A stretch of 64,000 nt of DNA, from NCBI RefSeq assembly GCF_035958815.1, contig NZ_CP108383.1, positions 4,092,001 through 4,156,000 on the forward strand, given 5' to 3'. This DNA comes from Nocardia sp. NBC_01327. GTDB taxonomy: Bacteria; Actinomycetota; Actinomycetes; Mycobacteriales; Mycobacteriaceae. The first letter of the stretch is position 1. The number at the start of each line of letters is the position of its first letter. The position numbers and the translations under genes are program-made. Below are positions 52,550 to 61,592 of the stretch, piece by piece. A model generated the notes under the pieces. The model had not been told where the DNA came from. It made no database searches and saw only the letters and a program-made list of their open reading frames with translations.

Positions 52550-53314
52550 ATGACCGATCTTTCCGGAAAAGTCATCATCGTGACCGGCGCCGCACGCGGC
52601 ATCGGAGCGGAAACCGCGCGGGAGGCCATTGCCGCGGGCGCCAACGTCATCGTGGCCGATGTCCTGGCCGACGAGGGAGCGGCCACCGTTGCCGAGCTCG
52701 GTGACCGGGCCCGCTTCGTCGCGCTGGATGTGACCTCGGAACAGGAATGGGATGCCGCCATCGCCGCGGCCGAGCGCGAATTCGGCGGCTTGCATGGTTT
52801 GGTCAATAACGCGGGCATCTCCACCGGTCAGCCGTTCGAGACCGAGACCCCCGAACACTTCCGGAAGGTGCTCGAGATCAACCTTGTCGGCGTCTTCCTG
52901 GGGATGCGGGCCGCGGTGCCTGCAATGCAGCGGGCGGGCGGCGGCTCGATCGTGAACGTATCCTCCGCGGCCGGACTCATGGGTCTGGCGTTGACCGGCA
53001 GCTACGGCGCGTCCAAATGGGGTGTGCGCGGATTGACCAAGATCGCCGCAGTTGAGCAGGGCGTCAACGGGATTCGCGTGAATTCCGTGCACCCCGGCAT
53101 GACCTATACGCCGATGACCTCCGGTGTCGGGATCCAGCGGGGCGAGGGCAACTACCCGAACACTCCGATGGGCAGAGTCGGTGAGGCGAACGAGATCGCC
53201 GCCGCCATCGTATTTCTGCTGTCGGACGCGGCGTCCTATATGACCGGCGCGGAACTGGCCGTCGACGGAGGATGGACGACCGGACCCACGGTCAAATACG
53301 TCATGGGGCAGTGA
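52550..53314 (+). CDS. SDR oxidoreductase, 3-alpha/20-beta-hydroxysteroid dehydrogenase-like
   Basis: A 254-residue classical SDR: VIIVTGAARGIGAETAREAI, LDVTSEQEWDAA, GLHGLVNNAGIS, NVSSAAGLMGLALTGSYGAS with the Ser-Tyr-Lys set, and MTGAELAVDGGWT. It resembles M. tuberculosis FabG3 (Rv2002) in motif order and loops. ATG 52550 follows GGAGG by five bases. Likely acts on a hydroxysteroid or other ketone/alcohol, though SDR substrates cannot be predicted reliably. The SRPBCC gene converges on its end. Confidence 0.88.
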   Translation: MTDLSGKVIIVTGAARGIGAETAREAIAAGANVIVADVLADEGAATVAELGDRARFVALDVTSEQEWDAAIAAAEREFGGLHGLVNNAGISTGQPFETETPEHFRKVLEINLVGVFLGMRAAVPAMQRAGGGSIVNVSSAAGLMGLALTGSYGASKWGVRGLTKIAAVEQGVNGIRVNSVHPGMTYTPMTSGVGIQRGEGNYPNTPMGRVGEANEIAAAIVFLLSDAASYMTGAELAVDGGWTTGPTVKYVMGQ

Positions 53315-53328
53315 CCGGCGCGTCCTGC

Positions 53329-53781
53329 CTATTCGACGAAGGCCTTGATGCGCTCGAGCGTCTCGCGCATCCCGTCGGTATTGGTCTTGCCCCGGGCCAG
53401 GCCCGCCACCGCCCAGTACAGCCGCAACACCGGTGTGCGGTGCAGTTGGAACGATTCGGTGACGTCGGTGCCGCCCTCGACCGGTTCGAAGAGGTAGCGC
53501 CAGGTATTGATCCCCATACCGCCGGGGCCCAGCACGGTGAAGGCGAATTCCCGGCCCGGTTCGCAGGCGATGATCCGGCAGACCGTCCAATACTTCAGAC
53601 CCCACCCGTTGCGGTTCACATGCCCGCGAAATTTCACCCCGACAGCGGGCGCCGTCGCGCCACCGACCCATTCGGCGGCGAAGGTCTCCGGACTGAACTT
53701 CCCTGTGTTCGTGATGTCGCTGACGAGCCGCCAAATCTCTTCGGTGGGCGCGGCCATCCGAACTGTCACACTGCCCTGCAT
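53329..53781 (-). CDS. SRPBCC-family (polyketide-cyclase/START-like) protein
   Basis: A 150-residue single-domain protein: SVTVRMAAPTEEIWRLVSDI, KFSPETFAAEWVGG, FRGHVNRNGWGLKYWTVCRI and GGTDVTESFQLHR. This is the helix-grip START/SRPBCC pattern that binds hydrophobic ligands. Ligand and role are unknown. It lies between the SDR gene and the MerR gene. Confidence 0.85.
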   Translation of the reverse strand: MQGSVTVRMAAPTEEIWRLVSDITNTGKFSPETFAAEWVGGATAPAVGVKFRGHVNRNGWGLKYWTVCRIIACEPGREFAFTVLGPGGMGINTWRYLFEPVEGGTDVTESFQLHRTPVLRLYWAVAGLARGKTNTDGMRETLERIKAFVE

Positions 53782-53871
53782 CCCCGTACGCTAACAGCCC
53801 CGCTCGGCCACCGGGTCGCCGAGAACGCGCGGGCGACTGGCGGCTGAGCGTGTCGATAAGGGCAGAATGGA

Positions 53872-54723
53872 ATGATGACCGCGCGTTCCGCTGCTCCTGC
53901 CGAGGGCGTGCTCGGGTACCCGGTGCGCGTGGTTGCCGAGCGCCTGGGCATACCGACAGCGACACTGCGGACCTGGAATCAGCGGTATGGGATCGGACCG
54001 GCAGTACATCAGCCGGGGCGCCATCGCCTCTATTCCGAGGCGGATATCGTCCTGCTCGAGCGCATGTGCGCGCTGATCAAGTCCGGGGCCAGTCCGTCCG
54101 GTGCGGCCGGGCTCGTTCGCGAGGGCGGTGCGGCGCGCGGCGATATCGCGCCACTGCTGGAGGCGGCCTTCGCGCTCGACACGCCTGCGATCTCACGACT
54201 GCTCACCGCGCATCTGCGTGATTTCGGCGTGGTCGGCACCTGGGATCAGCTGTGCCGCCCGGCTTTTGCGGACATTGTGGCGCGACAGGGGGCGGGGGAG
54301 GGGTGTATCGATGTCGAGCATCTGCTGTCCTGGTGCGTGATGTCGGTCCTGCATCGCACGAATCCGCCTCCGGCACAAGGGGTTCCGGTGCGTGCGGTGC
54401 TGGCCTGCACCCACGGCGAGACGCATTCACTACCGCTCGAGGCGCTGCGCGCGGCGCTCGCGGAGCGCGGTGCCGGCGCACATATGCTGGGCGCGGATGT
54501 GCCGGCCGCCGCGCTGTCGGACACCCTGCGGCGGCTCGGGCGCGGAGTGCCGGTCATGCTCTGGTCGCAGCAGGAGTCCACGGCGCTGATCTCGGCGGTG
54601 CGAACCGGCATCGAAGCCGGCGCCCGTGTTCATGTCGGCGGTCCCGGCTGGACCTCGATCATATTGCCGGAGCGGGTAGTTCGTGTTGCCGACCTGCGTG
54701 AAGCTATCGATCTGATGAGCTGA
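53872..54723 (+). CDS. MerR-family regulator of LitR/CarH type with degenerate cobalamin domain
   Basis: This 283-residue protein has a MerR HTH (VRVVAERLGIPTATLRTWNQ, PGRHRLYSEADI) and a helical bundle (RQGAGEGCIDVEHLLS, residues 138-153). Its B12-binding-like Rossmann domain has VLACTHGETHSLPLEALRAA. CarH/LitR photoreceptors carry W-x9-E-H and E-x-H-x-x-G. Here Trp is Gln139, Glu149/His150 remain, His185 remains and the Gly is Pro188. Cobalamin binding may therefore be altered or lost. In other bacteria such proteins control carotenoid genes in response to light; the window's only carotenoid gene is 46 kb away. Confidence 0.82.
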   Translation: MMTARSAAPAEGVLGYPVRVVAERLGIPTATLRTWNQRYGIGPAVHQPGRHRLYSEADIVLLERMCALIKSGASPSGAAGLVREGGAARGDIAPLLEAAFALDTPAISRLLTAHLRDFGVVGTWDQLCRPAFADIVARQGAGEGCIDVEHLLSWCVMSVLHRTNPPPAQGVPVRAVLACTHGETHSLPLEALRAALAERGAGAHMLGADVPAAALSDTLRRLGRGVPVMLWSQQESTALISAVRTGIEAGARVHVGGPGWTSIILPERVVRVADLREAIDLMS

Positions 54724-54741
54724 TTCGGGCCGGGGTCAGTG

Positions 54742-56103
54742 TCAGTCGCCGACCTGCGCCGAATCGACGGTGCGGCCCAGCAGATGGCGAAGCGCCGCAT
54801 CGAGTTCGGGTGTGCGGAAGTGATGGCCCGCGGCGTTCAATCGAGCCGGGACGACCCGCTGACTTGCCGCGGCGAGTTCCCGCGCGCCCTGTCCGCCCAG
54901 TAGTAGCGCCGGTCCGAATCCCGGCACCGGCAGCGCCGCCGGACGATGCAGCACCGCGGCGAGCACCCGTGTGTATTCGCTACTGCGCACCGGTTCCGGC
55001 GCCACCGCATTCACCGCGCCCGACAGCGAATCATCCCACAGCGCACGGTGATACACATCGATCAGATCGTCGATCCCTATCCAGGACAGCCACTGCCGCC
55101 CATCGCCGATGCGCCCGCCCAGGCCGAGTGCGAACAGCGGCCGCAGCAGGCGCAGCGTGCCCCCGCCCGGTGACTGGACGATGCCGGTCCGCACCCGGAC
55201 CACGCGGCAGGTGGCGGTCTCGGCGGCCTGCTCCCAGTCGGTCACGACATCGGCGAGGAACCCGTCGCCCCGGGCGCTGTCCTCGGTCAGCGACTCATCA
55301 CCGCGGTCGTAGCCGTAGTACCCGATCGCCGAAGCGCTGATGAATGTGGAAACGCCTGCGCGCGAGGCCAGTTCGGCCAATACGCGAGTCGGTGCGATGC
55401 GGGAGTCGGCGATATCGCGCTTGTGCCGCTCGGTGAACCGGCCCGCGATCGGCGCTCCGGCCAGATGTACGACCGCGTCCACAGTGTCGAGCAGATCCGG
55501 CGCCGGATTCGCCGGGTCCCAATGACGTTCACCCGCATGCCGGGGAGCGTGGCGGACCAGGCGAATCACCGTGTGGCCGCCGGTGCTGAGAAATGCGGTC
55601 AGCGCGGTGCCCACCAATCCGCCCGCCCCGGTCACGGCGATGGTGGAGCGCGGAAATCCGTGCCGGGCCGCGTCCTGGTGTGCCGCCAGATCCGCGGCCA
55701 GCTGCCGGTAGCGGTAGTCGAAGGTGGAGCGCAGCAGCCCGGCCGGCACCGGCGTATCGACATGGTCGAGGACCCGGGTGTGCGTAGTGTCGACCGCCTC
55801 GAATTCGTGCGTGTGCCGCCAGCGCACGGCCATTCCGGCCGGCATCGAGGCGAGGCCGTCCACCGCGACCTCGTCGGTGAATCGATGAGGCGGGTCGTAA
55901 TCGTCCGGGTCGTGGCGCGCGACCCACCGCAGTCCGCCCGGCAGCCCCAGCACGGCCCGGCCGTCGGCCAGTGACGTGGCCTCCTCGATCAGGGACATGG
56001 GCTGCCACGGCGGCGAGAGCCGGGTGAACGCTCCAGGCCGGGAGAACCAGTCGAAGACCTCGGTCAGCGGTGCGGCGACAATGCTCGAACACGAGATGCC
56101 CAT
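54742..56103 (-). CDS. TIGR01777-type SDR fused to an N-terminal SRPBCC domain
   Basis: A 453-residue protein with two domains. Residues 1-145 form a START-like domain (SSIVAAPLTEVFDWFSRPGA, FTRLSPPWQPM). Residues 150-453 form an epimerase-like Rossmann domain (TIAVTGAGGLVGTALTAFLS, VVHLAGAPIAGRFTERHK, SASAIGYYGYDRGDESL) with a DUF1731-like end. This fusion is known among actinobacterial TIGR01777 proteins, whose function is unclear. ATG 56103 is chosen because the START domain begins there. It converges on the MerR gene. Confidence 0.85.
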   Translation of the reverse strand: MGISCSSIVAAPLTEVFDWFSRPGAFTRLSPPWQPMSLIEEATSLADGRAVLGLPGGLRWVARHDPDDYDPPHRFTDEVAVDGLASMPAGMAVRWRHTHEFEAVDTTHTRVLDHVDTPVPAGLLRSTFDYRYRQLAADLAAHQDAARHGFPRSTIAVTGAGGLVGTALTAFLSTGGHTVIRLVRHAPRHAGERHWDPANPAPDLLDTVDAVVHLAGAPIAGRFTERHKRDIADSRIAPTRVLAELASRAGVSTFISASAIGYYGYDRGDESLTEDSARGDGFLADVVTDWEQAAETATCRVVRVRTGIVQSPGGGTLRLLRPLFALGLGGRIGDGRQWLSWIGIDDLIDVYHRALWDDSLSGAVNAVAPEPVRSSEYTRVLAAVLHRPAALPVPGFGPALLLGGQGARELAAASQRVVPARLNAAGHHFRTPELDAALRHLLGRTVDSAQVGD

Positions 56104-56183
56104 CCCTCGACTGTAGCCAGACCAGCCTCGGATGCAACGTTTGTGAATCGTTTCATGCTGCGAGTCGGTGGGCCGCGATCCGG

Positions 56184-57164
56184 TCAGCGGGCGGTGACGA
56201 ACCCCTGAGCGACCATCCAATCGCGTGCGACATCGGCGGGCTCGCGGCCTTTGACATCGACCTCACTGTTCAACGCGGTGATCGATTCATTGGTCAGCCG
56301 TGCCGAAATCGGCGCCATGATGGCCGCGATCTGCGGGTGGGCATCGGCGAAGGATTTGCGCATCACCAGTGCCGCATTGTATTTCGGGAAGAAGCCGAGA
56401 TCGTCCTTCAGCAGCACCAGACCGAGCGCGGGAATGCGGCCGTCCGTCGCGGCGACCGAGCCGAACCTGCACTGCGTGGCATCGGCGGTGGCCTGGTAGA
56501 CCACCGCGTCCTGCACGATCTGCTTGTGCACCTTGCCGACATCGATCCCGTACTTGTGCGCCATTCCCGGGAAACCGTCCTGGCGCACATTGAATTCGGT
56601 GCCGACGCAGGTCGTCGCGGCGCCCGGATCGGTGGCGATGAGCCGGGCATAGTCCGAGAGGGTCACCACCCCGGTCTCCTTGGCGGTGCGGGCGCTGGTG
56701 ACCATGGCATAGGTGTTGTTCATGGGCGCCATATCCGCCCAGACGATGCCGTGCGCGGCCAGGTCGGCATCGCGGACGGCATTGAACTGCCCCACCTCGT
56801 CCGGAATCGGGGTCTCATTGCCGAGATAGTTGATCCAGCCGGTGCCGGTGTACTCGTAGGAGATATCGATCTGCCCATTTAGCTGCGCATCGCGAACACT
56901 GTTGGAGCCCTGGATATTTGTCAGATCGCGGACATTCGCTCCGGCCGCGGCCATGGCGAACTCGATGAGATAGCCGAGGATGTTCTGCTCGGTGAAGTCC
57001 TTGGAGCCCACCGTGATCGACACGCCCTCGAGCTCGGGCACCGGGCGAATGCTGCCGGGCCCCACCTGCAACGGCACCGCGCTTCCGGATTCCAGTCCGC
57101 ACCCCGCGAGCGCCAGCACCGCCACGAACCCCAGCGCGGCCGCCCGCCACGCGCGCGTCCTCAC
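56184..57164 (-). CDS. Glycine betaine/osmoprotectant ABC transporter substrate-binding lipoprotein
   Basis: A 326-residue OpuAC-type lipoprotein. The signal with lipobox is AVLALAGCG; then ITVGSKDFTEQNILGYLIEF, YEYTGTGWINYLG, WADMAPMNNTYAMVTS and KDDLGFFPKYNAALVMRKSF. These are ligand-binding segments for quaternary amines. GTG 57164 overlaps the permease stop (GTGA). It is the last gene of a four-gene operon (permease, ATPase, permease, binding protein). The frame is open far upstream, but the lipoprotein signal fixes the start. Confidence 0.92.
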   Translation of the reverse strand: MRTRAWRAAALGFVAVLALAGCGLESGSAVPLQVGPGSIRPVPELEGVSITVGSKDFTEQNILGYLIEFAMAAAGANVRDLTNIQGSNSVRDAQLNGQIDISYEYTGTGWINYLGNETPIPDEVGQFNAVRDADLAAHGIVWADMAPMNNTYAMVTSARTAKETGVVTLSDYARLIATDPGAATTCVGTEFNVRQDGFPGMAHKYGIDVGKVHKQIVQDAVVYQATADATQCRFGSVAATDGRIPALGLVLLKDDLGFFPKYNAALVMRKSFADAHPQIAAIMAPISARLTNESITALNSEVDVKGREPADVARDWMVAQGFVTAR

Positions 57165-57949
57165 TTCAACCCCCGGGGACCGAGGAACTGTTCCGCCAGT
57201 GCGCCGAGCCAGTCGACGAGCAGGGCCAGCGCGACCGCGAGCACCGCGCCGACCACCAGGGTCACGTTGTCCCGCAACTTGTATCCGGTATCGATGAGAA
57301 TCCCGAGCCCGCCCGCGCTCACCAGGAACGAGAGCGTCGCGGTGCCGACGGCGAGCACCAGGGAGGTGCGCAGTCCGGCCAGGATGTAGGGCACCGCGAG
57401 CGGAAATTCGATGCGGCGCAAGACCGTCAGCGTCGACATGCCCTGCCCGCGCCCGGCATCGATGAGCGTGTCGTCCACCTGCTGATAGCCCAGGATCGTA
57501 TTGCGCAGCACCGGAAGCAGTGAGCAGAAGGCGATGGGCAGCACGCCGATCCAGAAGCCGGTGGTGCGGGTGGCGAGGTAGAACAGCACGATCAGGCCGA
57601 TGGCGGGCGCGGCCGCGCCGATATTGGCGATCCCGATGAAAAGCGGTGCCAGACGGCGGTATCCGGGCCGGGTGAGCAGGGTGCCCAGCGGTACCGCCAC
57701 CGCGATCACGATCACCACGACGGTCGCCGAGATCAGCACGTGCTGCCAGGTGACATGGGCGATATTGGAGACGCTGATGCTCGCCTGCTGGGTGACGGTG
57801 AGAGTGCGCCGGAACGCCCACACCAGCACACCGGCGGTGAGCGCCAGCACGATCACCGGTTGGATGAGCAGCCGAAGTCGTTCGGCCCGGCGAACTGTCG
57901 CCGGCGCGTTCGTGGCCGGTGCGGCGGTGGTCGTGATCGCGGCCGTCAT
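57161..57949 (-). CDS. Osmoprotectant ABC transporter permease
   Basis: A 262-residue permease with about six membrane segments and the binding-protein-dependent loop DDTLIDAGRGQGMSTLTVLR (EAA-type). ANIGAAAPAIGLIVLFYLAT and TATLSFLVSAGGLGILIDTG are typical of OpuCB/OpuCD-like proteins. It overlaps the ATPase gene by four bases (ATGA) and the binding protein gene by four. Confidence 0.9.
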   Translation of the reverse strand: MTAAITTTAAPATNAPATVRRAERLRLLIQPVIVLALTAGVLVWAFRRTLTVTQQASISVSNIAHVTWQHVLISATVVVIVIAVAVPLGTLLTRPGYRRLAPLFIGIANIGAAAPAIGLIVLFYLATRTTGFWIGVLPIAFCSLLPVLRNTILGYQQVDDTLIDAGRGQGMSTLTVLRRIEFPLAVPYILAGLRTSLVLAVGTATLSFLVSAGGLGILIDTGYKLRDNVTLVVGAVLAVALALLVDWLGALAEQFLGPRGLK

Positions 57950-59127
57950 TGCTCGGCGCTCGTATGTGTTGCCCGCAGCGCCGACAGATGTCCGACGAGG
58001 GTGTCGATCGTAATGAGGCCCGCGTACTCGCCGCGGCGGCCGGTGACCACCGCCGTGGCCGTCTGCTCGGCGAGCAGGGCCGCCAGCGCCTCCTGCAGCG
58101 TCGACTGCAGTGAGAGCGGTTCGCCGATCGGCAATCCGATACCCCGCAGCGAATCCGCGTGTGCCAGTTGCTCGTTCGACACCCAGCGCAGCGGCCGCCG
58201 CTGGTCGTCACAGATCAGCGCCCACGGCCATTCCCGCCCGGCCAGTGTGGTCCGCAGAGTCTCGACAGCATCGGTCTCGCTGACGGTCGGGCAGTCACCG
58301 AGCTCGACATCGCGGACCCGGGTGAGGGTGAGCTGTTTGAGCGAGGCGTCCCCGCCGACGAATCCGGCGACCGTCTCATCGGCGGGATCGGCGAGGATCG
58401 CCGCGGGTGTGTCGTACTGCAGAATGCGGGAGTGGTTGCCCAGCACCGCGATTCGGTCGCCGAGCTTGACCGCCTCGTTGAAATCGTGCGTGACGAAGAC
58501 GATCGTCTTTCCCAGATCGGACTGCAGCCGGAGCAATTCGTCCTGCAGCAGCCCGCGCGTGATCGGATCGACCGCGCCGAACGGTTCGTCCATCAGCAGC
58601 ACCGGCGGATCGGCCGCCAGCGCGCGGGCCACCCCGACCCGCTGCTGCTGACCGCCCGAGAGCTGCCGCGGATACCGGTGGCGATAGGTGCCCGGATCGA
58701 GGCCGACCAGCTCGAGCATCTCATCGGTGCGCGCGGCGACCTTCTTGCGATCCCAGCCGATCAGACCCGGTACTGTCGCAATGTTTTTCGCGACGGTGAG
58801 ATGGGGGAACAGCCCCGCCTGCTGGATCGAGTAGCCGATGCCGCGGCGCAGATGATCCGGATTCACCGAAGTGACATCGCGTCCGCCGATGGTGATGGTG
58901 CCCGAGGTCGGCTCGATGAGCCGGTTGATCATGCGCATGGTGGTGGTCTTGCCGCAGCCGGACGGCCCGACCAGGACGACGATCTCACCCGCCGGGATGG
59001 TCATCGAGACCGAGTCGACGGCCGGATCATCCTGTCCCGGATAGCGTTTGGTGACCTCGGTCAGCACGATCTCGACGCCGGACACCGCCGATGCCGTGCC
59101 GTCGCCGCGGATTTCGGTGTCAGTCAC
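57946..59127 (-). CDS. Osmoprotectant ABC transporter ATP-binding protein (ProV/OpuCA type)
   Basis: A 393-residue ATPase: Walker A VGPSGCGKTT, signature LSGGQQQRVGVARAL, Walker B VLLMDEPFGAVD and switch THDFNEAVKLGDRIAVL. After residue 270 it has a CBS-domain pair (about 275-385), which in OpuA/OpuC systems senses ionic strength. It energises uptake of glycine betaine, choline or similar solutes under osmotic stress. It overlaps both permease genes by a few bases, so the four genes are translated together. Confidence 0.93.
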   Translation of the reverse strand: MTDTEIRGDGTASAVSGVEIVLTEVTKRYPGQDDPAVDSVSMTIPAGEIVVLVGPSGCGKTTTMRMINRLIEPTSGTITIGGRDVTSVNPDHLRRGIGYSIQQAGLFPHLTVAKNIATVPGLIGWDRKKVAARTDEMLELVGLDPGTYRHRYPRQLSGGQQQRVGVARALAADPPVLLMDEPFGAVDPITRGLLQDELLRLQSDLGKTIVFVTHDFNEAVKLGDRIAVLGNHSRILQYDTPAAILADPADETVAGFVGGDASLKQLTLTRVRDVELGDCPTVSETDAVETLRTTLAGREWPWALICDDQRRPLRWVSNEQLAHADSLRGIGLPIGEPLSLQSTLQEALAALLAEQTATAVVTGRRGEYAGLITIDTLVGHLSALRATHTSAEQ

Positions 59128-59770
59128 GAATTCCCCTCGAAGTGGTGAACCGCCCGATGATCACGAAGACCCCGTCCAGCAGCAGCGCCAGCACGACGAT
59201 CAGAATCGTGCCGACCAGCGCCTGCGGTACCGCGTTCGGACTGCCCAGCCGGGCCAGGCCGGAGAAGATGAGGTTGCCGAGCCCCGGCCCCTTGGCATAC
59301 GCGGCAATCGCGAGAATGCCCATGATCATCTGGGTGCTGACCCGCATACCGGTCAGAATCGACGGCCAGGCCAGCGGCATTTCGATGCGCGCGAGCACCC
59401 GCAGCCGGTTCATGCCCACACCGCGCGCGGCATCGACGATCGCCGGATCCACCGAGGCCAGCCCGACAATGGTGTTGCGCAGGATCGGCAGCAGGGCGTA
59501 GAGCACCAGTGCGGTGACGGTCGGCCCGACGCCGAGCCCGAGCCACGGAATCAGCAGCCCGAGCAGTGCGAAGGAGGGCACCGTGAGAATTGCGCTGGCC
59601 AGCGCCGTGGCCGCCGCCGACCCGATCGGACTGCGGTAGACCAGCACTCCGATCAGTACGGCGATCACCGTCGCGATCAGCAGTGACTGCACCACCGCCG
59701 AAACATGCAGATACGAATCGGTGACGAGCTGCGCTCGCCGGTGCACCACGAATGTCCAGAGTGTGTCCAG
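59120..59770 (-). CDS. Osmoprotectant ABC transporter permease, first gene of operon, probable CTG start
   Basis: A permease of about 216 residues with five or six membrane segments: SYLHVSAVVQSLLIATVIAV, PSFALLGLLIPWLG, DPAIVDAARGVGMNRLRVLA (EAA-type loop). The conventional first start is GTG 59749, but no ribosome binding site precedes it. GGGGAGGT lies at 59784-59777 (minus strand), six bases before an in-frame CTG at 59770, giving L/M-DTLWTFVVHRRAQLVTDS, which matches the usual N-terminus of these permeases. I therefore propose CTG 59770. Confidence 0.85.
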   Translation of the reverse strand: MDTLWTFVVHRRAQLVTDSYLHVSAVVQSLLIATVIAVLIGVLVYRSPIGSAAATALASAILTVPSFALLGLLIPWLGLGVGPTVTALVLYALLPILRNTIVGLASVDPAIVDAARGVGMNRLRVLARIEMPLAWPSILTGMRVSTQMIMGILAIAAYAKGPGLGNLIFSGLARLGSPNAVPQALVGTILIVVLALLLDGVFVIIGRFTTSRGIRD

Positions 59771-60175
59771 GGCCCTACCTCCCCGTTGCCCGGCTGTCCT
59801 CGGACCCTAGCCCGATCGCGCGTCCTCGGGACGGAAATCGCTCGGCGCGTTCAACTATCGCGAACGTCAGCTCCGAGGGCCGTCTCCCGGCCTCGGTGAG
59901 CCGCAACAGCAGCCGAAAGTGTGTGCAAACCTTCGGTTATGCGAAGTTTCCCGCGGGGGAGAGGGTTTCGTGACGACTGCGGCGCGCCCTGCTCCGGTGA
60001 ACGCCCAGCCAGCGGATATGAGCTCCGGATGACGCCCTGCGACATCGCATTACGGCATACGAAAACATGCCCCAGGTAACTGTTTCGCTGGAGTGATTGG
60101 GCGCCAGCAATTTCTGGGTACATACCGTTCGAGCCGGGCAGGCCCCGGAGGCACGATTAGTTAAGAAGTACGATT
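59771..60175. other. Intergenic region, divergent promoters expected
   Basis: About 400 bases between the ABC operon and the secreted esterase gene contain the operon's GGGGAGGT site at the left edge. No coding region, RNA or clear palindrome was recognised. Confidence 0.45.
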
Positions 60176-60790
60176 ATGCGTAGAGCAACGGCGCTCTTCG
60201 CCGCATTACTGTTGGCCATCCTCTTTTCCATCACCTACGTGACAAGTCCGAAGGCGCAAGCCGATGTCTGCACCGGCGATTGGGCCATAGGTATCGGCGG
60301 TCTCGGGGACAACACCTCGTCGGTGTTCGCTCCCACCGTGGACCAGCCTGTCGGGTACAACTCCGCCGACCCGATGTCGGGGTTGAACGAACTCGACCGG
60401 CTTTTCTGGTTGCATCGCAGCCAATGTCCGGACGACCACATCAAACTGATCGGACACAGCGAGGGCGCGGGCATCGTCCACGCCTGGGTCACCGCACACC
60501 AGGATGTCGGCAATGCCAATGCCATTCTGCTGGCCGATCCCAAACGTGACGCCGGGCCCGGCTCGGCCGGATTGGCGTCGACTCCCGGGAGCGGGATCAT
60601 CGGCTATCCGCTGGCCGGTGTCGACGACTGGTTCGGCGGCTTCCCGGTATTGACGGTGTGCAATCACGACGATCAGATCTGCGATACCTCGGCTGGTTGG
60701 CAGGGGTACCTCTTCGGGGGTGCGCATAATCGCTACGATTTCAACGTCTGGGACTACGGCGACTGGGATTCCGGTGTCTGGTACCGGTAA
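60176..60790 (+). CDS. Secreted cutinase-like/PE-PPE-type esterase
   Basis: A 204-residue protein with signal peptide (TALFAALLLAILFSITYVTS, cleavage after AQA). The mature enzyme has GIGGLGDNTSS, the nucleophile motif LIGHSEGAG (Ser95) and the acid and base candidates in CNHDDQICDTSAGW and GAHNRYDFN. The order fits small alpha/beta hydrolases of the cutinase and PE-PPE groups that act on polyesters or surface lipids. Two cysteine pairs could form disulfides. No partner gene is obvious. Confidence 0.75.
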   Translation: MRRATALFAALLLAILFSITYVTSPKAQADVCTGDWAIGIGGLGDNTSSVFAPTVDQPVGYNSADPMSGLNELDRLFWLHRSQCPDDHIKLIGHSEGAGIVHAWVTAHQDVGNANAILLADPKRDAGPGSAGLASTPGSGIIGYPLAGVDDWFGGFPVLTVCNHDDQICDTSAGWQGYLFGGAHNRYDFNVWDYGDWDSGVWYR

Positions 60791-60803
60791 TCGGTGAATC
60801 ATG

Positions 60804-60837
60804 GGGGATCAGTAGCCATTCGGCACTGGTCCCCTTT
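60804..60837 (+). terminator. Hairpin after the esterase gene
   Basis: GGGGATCAGT (60804-60813) pairs with ACTGGTCCCC (60825-60834, one G-U pair) and is followed by TTT. It overlaps the end of the convergent gene. Confidence 0.5.
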
Positions 60838-61309
60838 GGCTGAACCCGTGCCCCATCGAGGTGCACACGGCCGTTCCGTTGAAGGTGATTTGACAGTTCG
60901 CCCCAGCATAGGTGACCGAATACTGCGGGTCGTGGTAGTTCCCGGGTGCGAGGCGTGGCAGTGCGGGATTTCCGCCCGGCAGGGTGTGACTGCCGCCGGC
61001 GCTCCACTGGGGGCGCGCGGGCAAGCCGGCCGAATCGATGAGGATGGCGGGAACATTCGGCAGCGGTACCTGCATTCCGGCATAGAGCACGTTCATATAC
61101 GACGCCGGGACCGCGAGGTCGCATCCCACGGCGCCGTTCGCGGCGATCGAGCAATTCCACACGCCCAGGGCGAAATACGCGGTGTCGCCGACGAGTATCG
61201 GACCGGGTGCGTCATCGTCATGCGCGGCGGCCACACCGGACAGGCACGCGAGAATCCAGATAATTGCTCCGCAAACTCCTGCGGCGGCGACTTTTACGGC
61301 TCCGGCCAC
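60809..61309 (-). CDS. Secreted protein, unknown function
   Basis: A 166-residue protein with signal peptide (VCGAIIWILACLSGVAAA) and a mature domain of about 135 residues. It contains four cysteines (VWNCSIAANGAVGCDL, NCQITFNGTAVCTSMGHGFS) and many prolines. The pattern resembles small secreted mycobacterial/nocardial proteins. GTG 61309 is chosen for AAGGAG upstream; ATG 61330 is the alternative. It converges on the esterase gene. Confidence 0.65.
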   Translation of the reverse strand: MAGAVKVAAAGVCGAIIWILACLSGVAAAHDDDAPGPILVGDTAYFALGVWNCSIAANGAVGCDLAVPASYMNVLYAGMQVPLPNVPAILIDSAGLPARPQWSAGGSHTLPGGNPALPRLAPGNYHDPQYSVTYAGANCQITFNGTAVCTSMGHGFSQRGPVPNGY

Positions 61310-61592
61310 GGCATCTCCTTGGATGCGCAATGATTCTCAGGTCTCCCCGACCATGCACAAAAACTATCACTTTACGGCGCAAAGACAAGAGATCTGTCGA
61401 GGGGTCTTGCACAATAAATTGCCCGCTCCGCACCCGTGCCGACCTCGGATCGAGCGATGCGGCAGCGTATTCGTTCGCGCAGCGAAAGACTCTGCCCGCA
61501 TTGGGGTTCGAGGGTAGGCTGCCTGGGTTCCGCGTCCGGGATGTGCGGTGATCGGCGGCGGTGAGTGTCGTGCACCGCGGTGGAGTTCATTG

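Noticed and set aside
56184..58211. Single 675-codon minus-strand frame covering the binding-protein gene and the permease region
   Set aside because: The upstream half is antiparallel-frame noise over the permease gene; the lipoprotein signal at GTG 57164 marks the real start.
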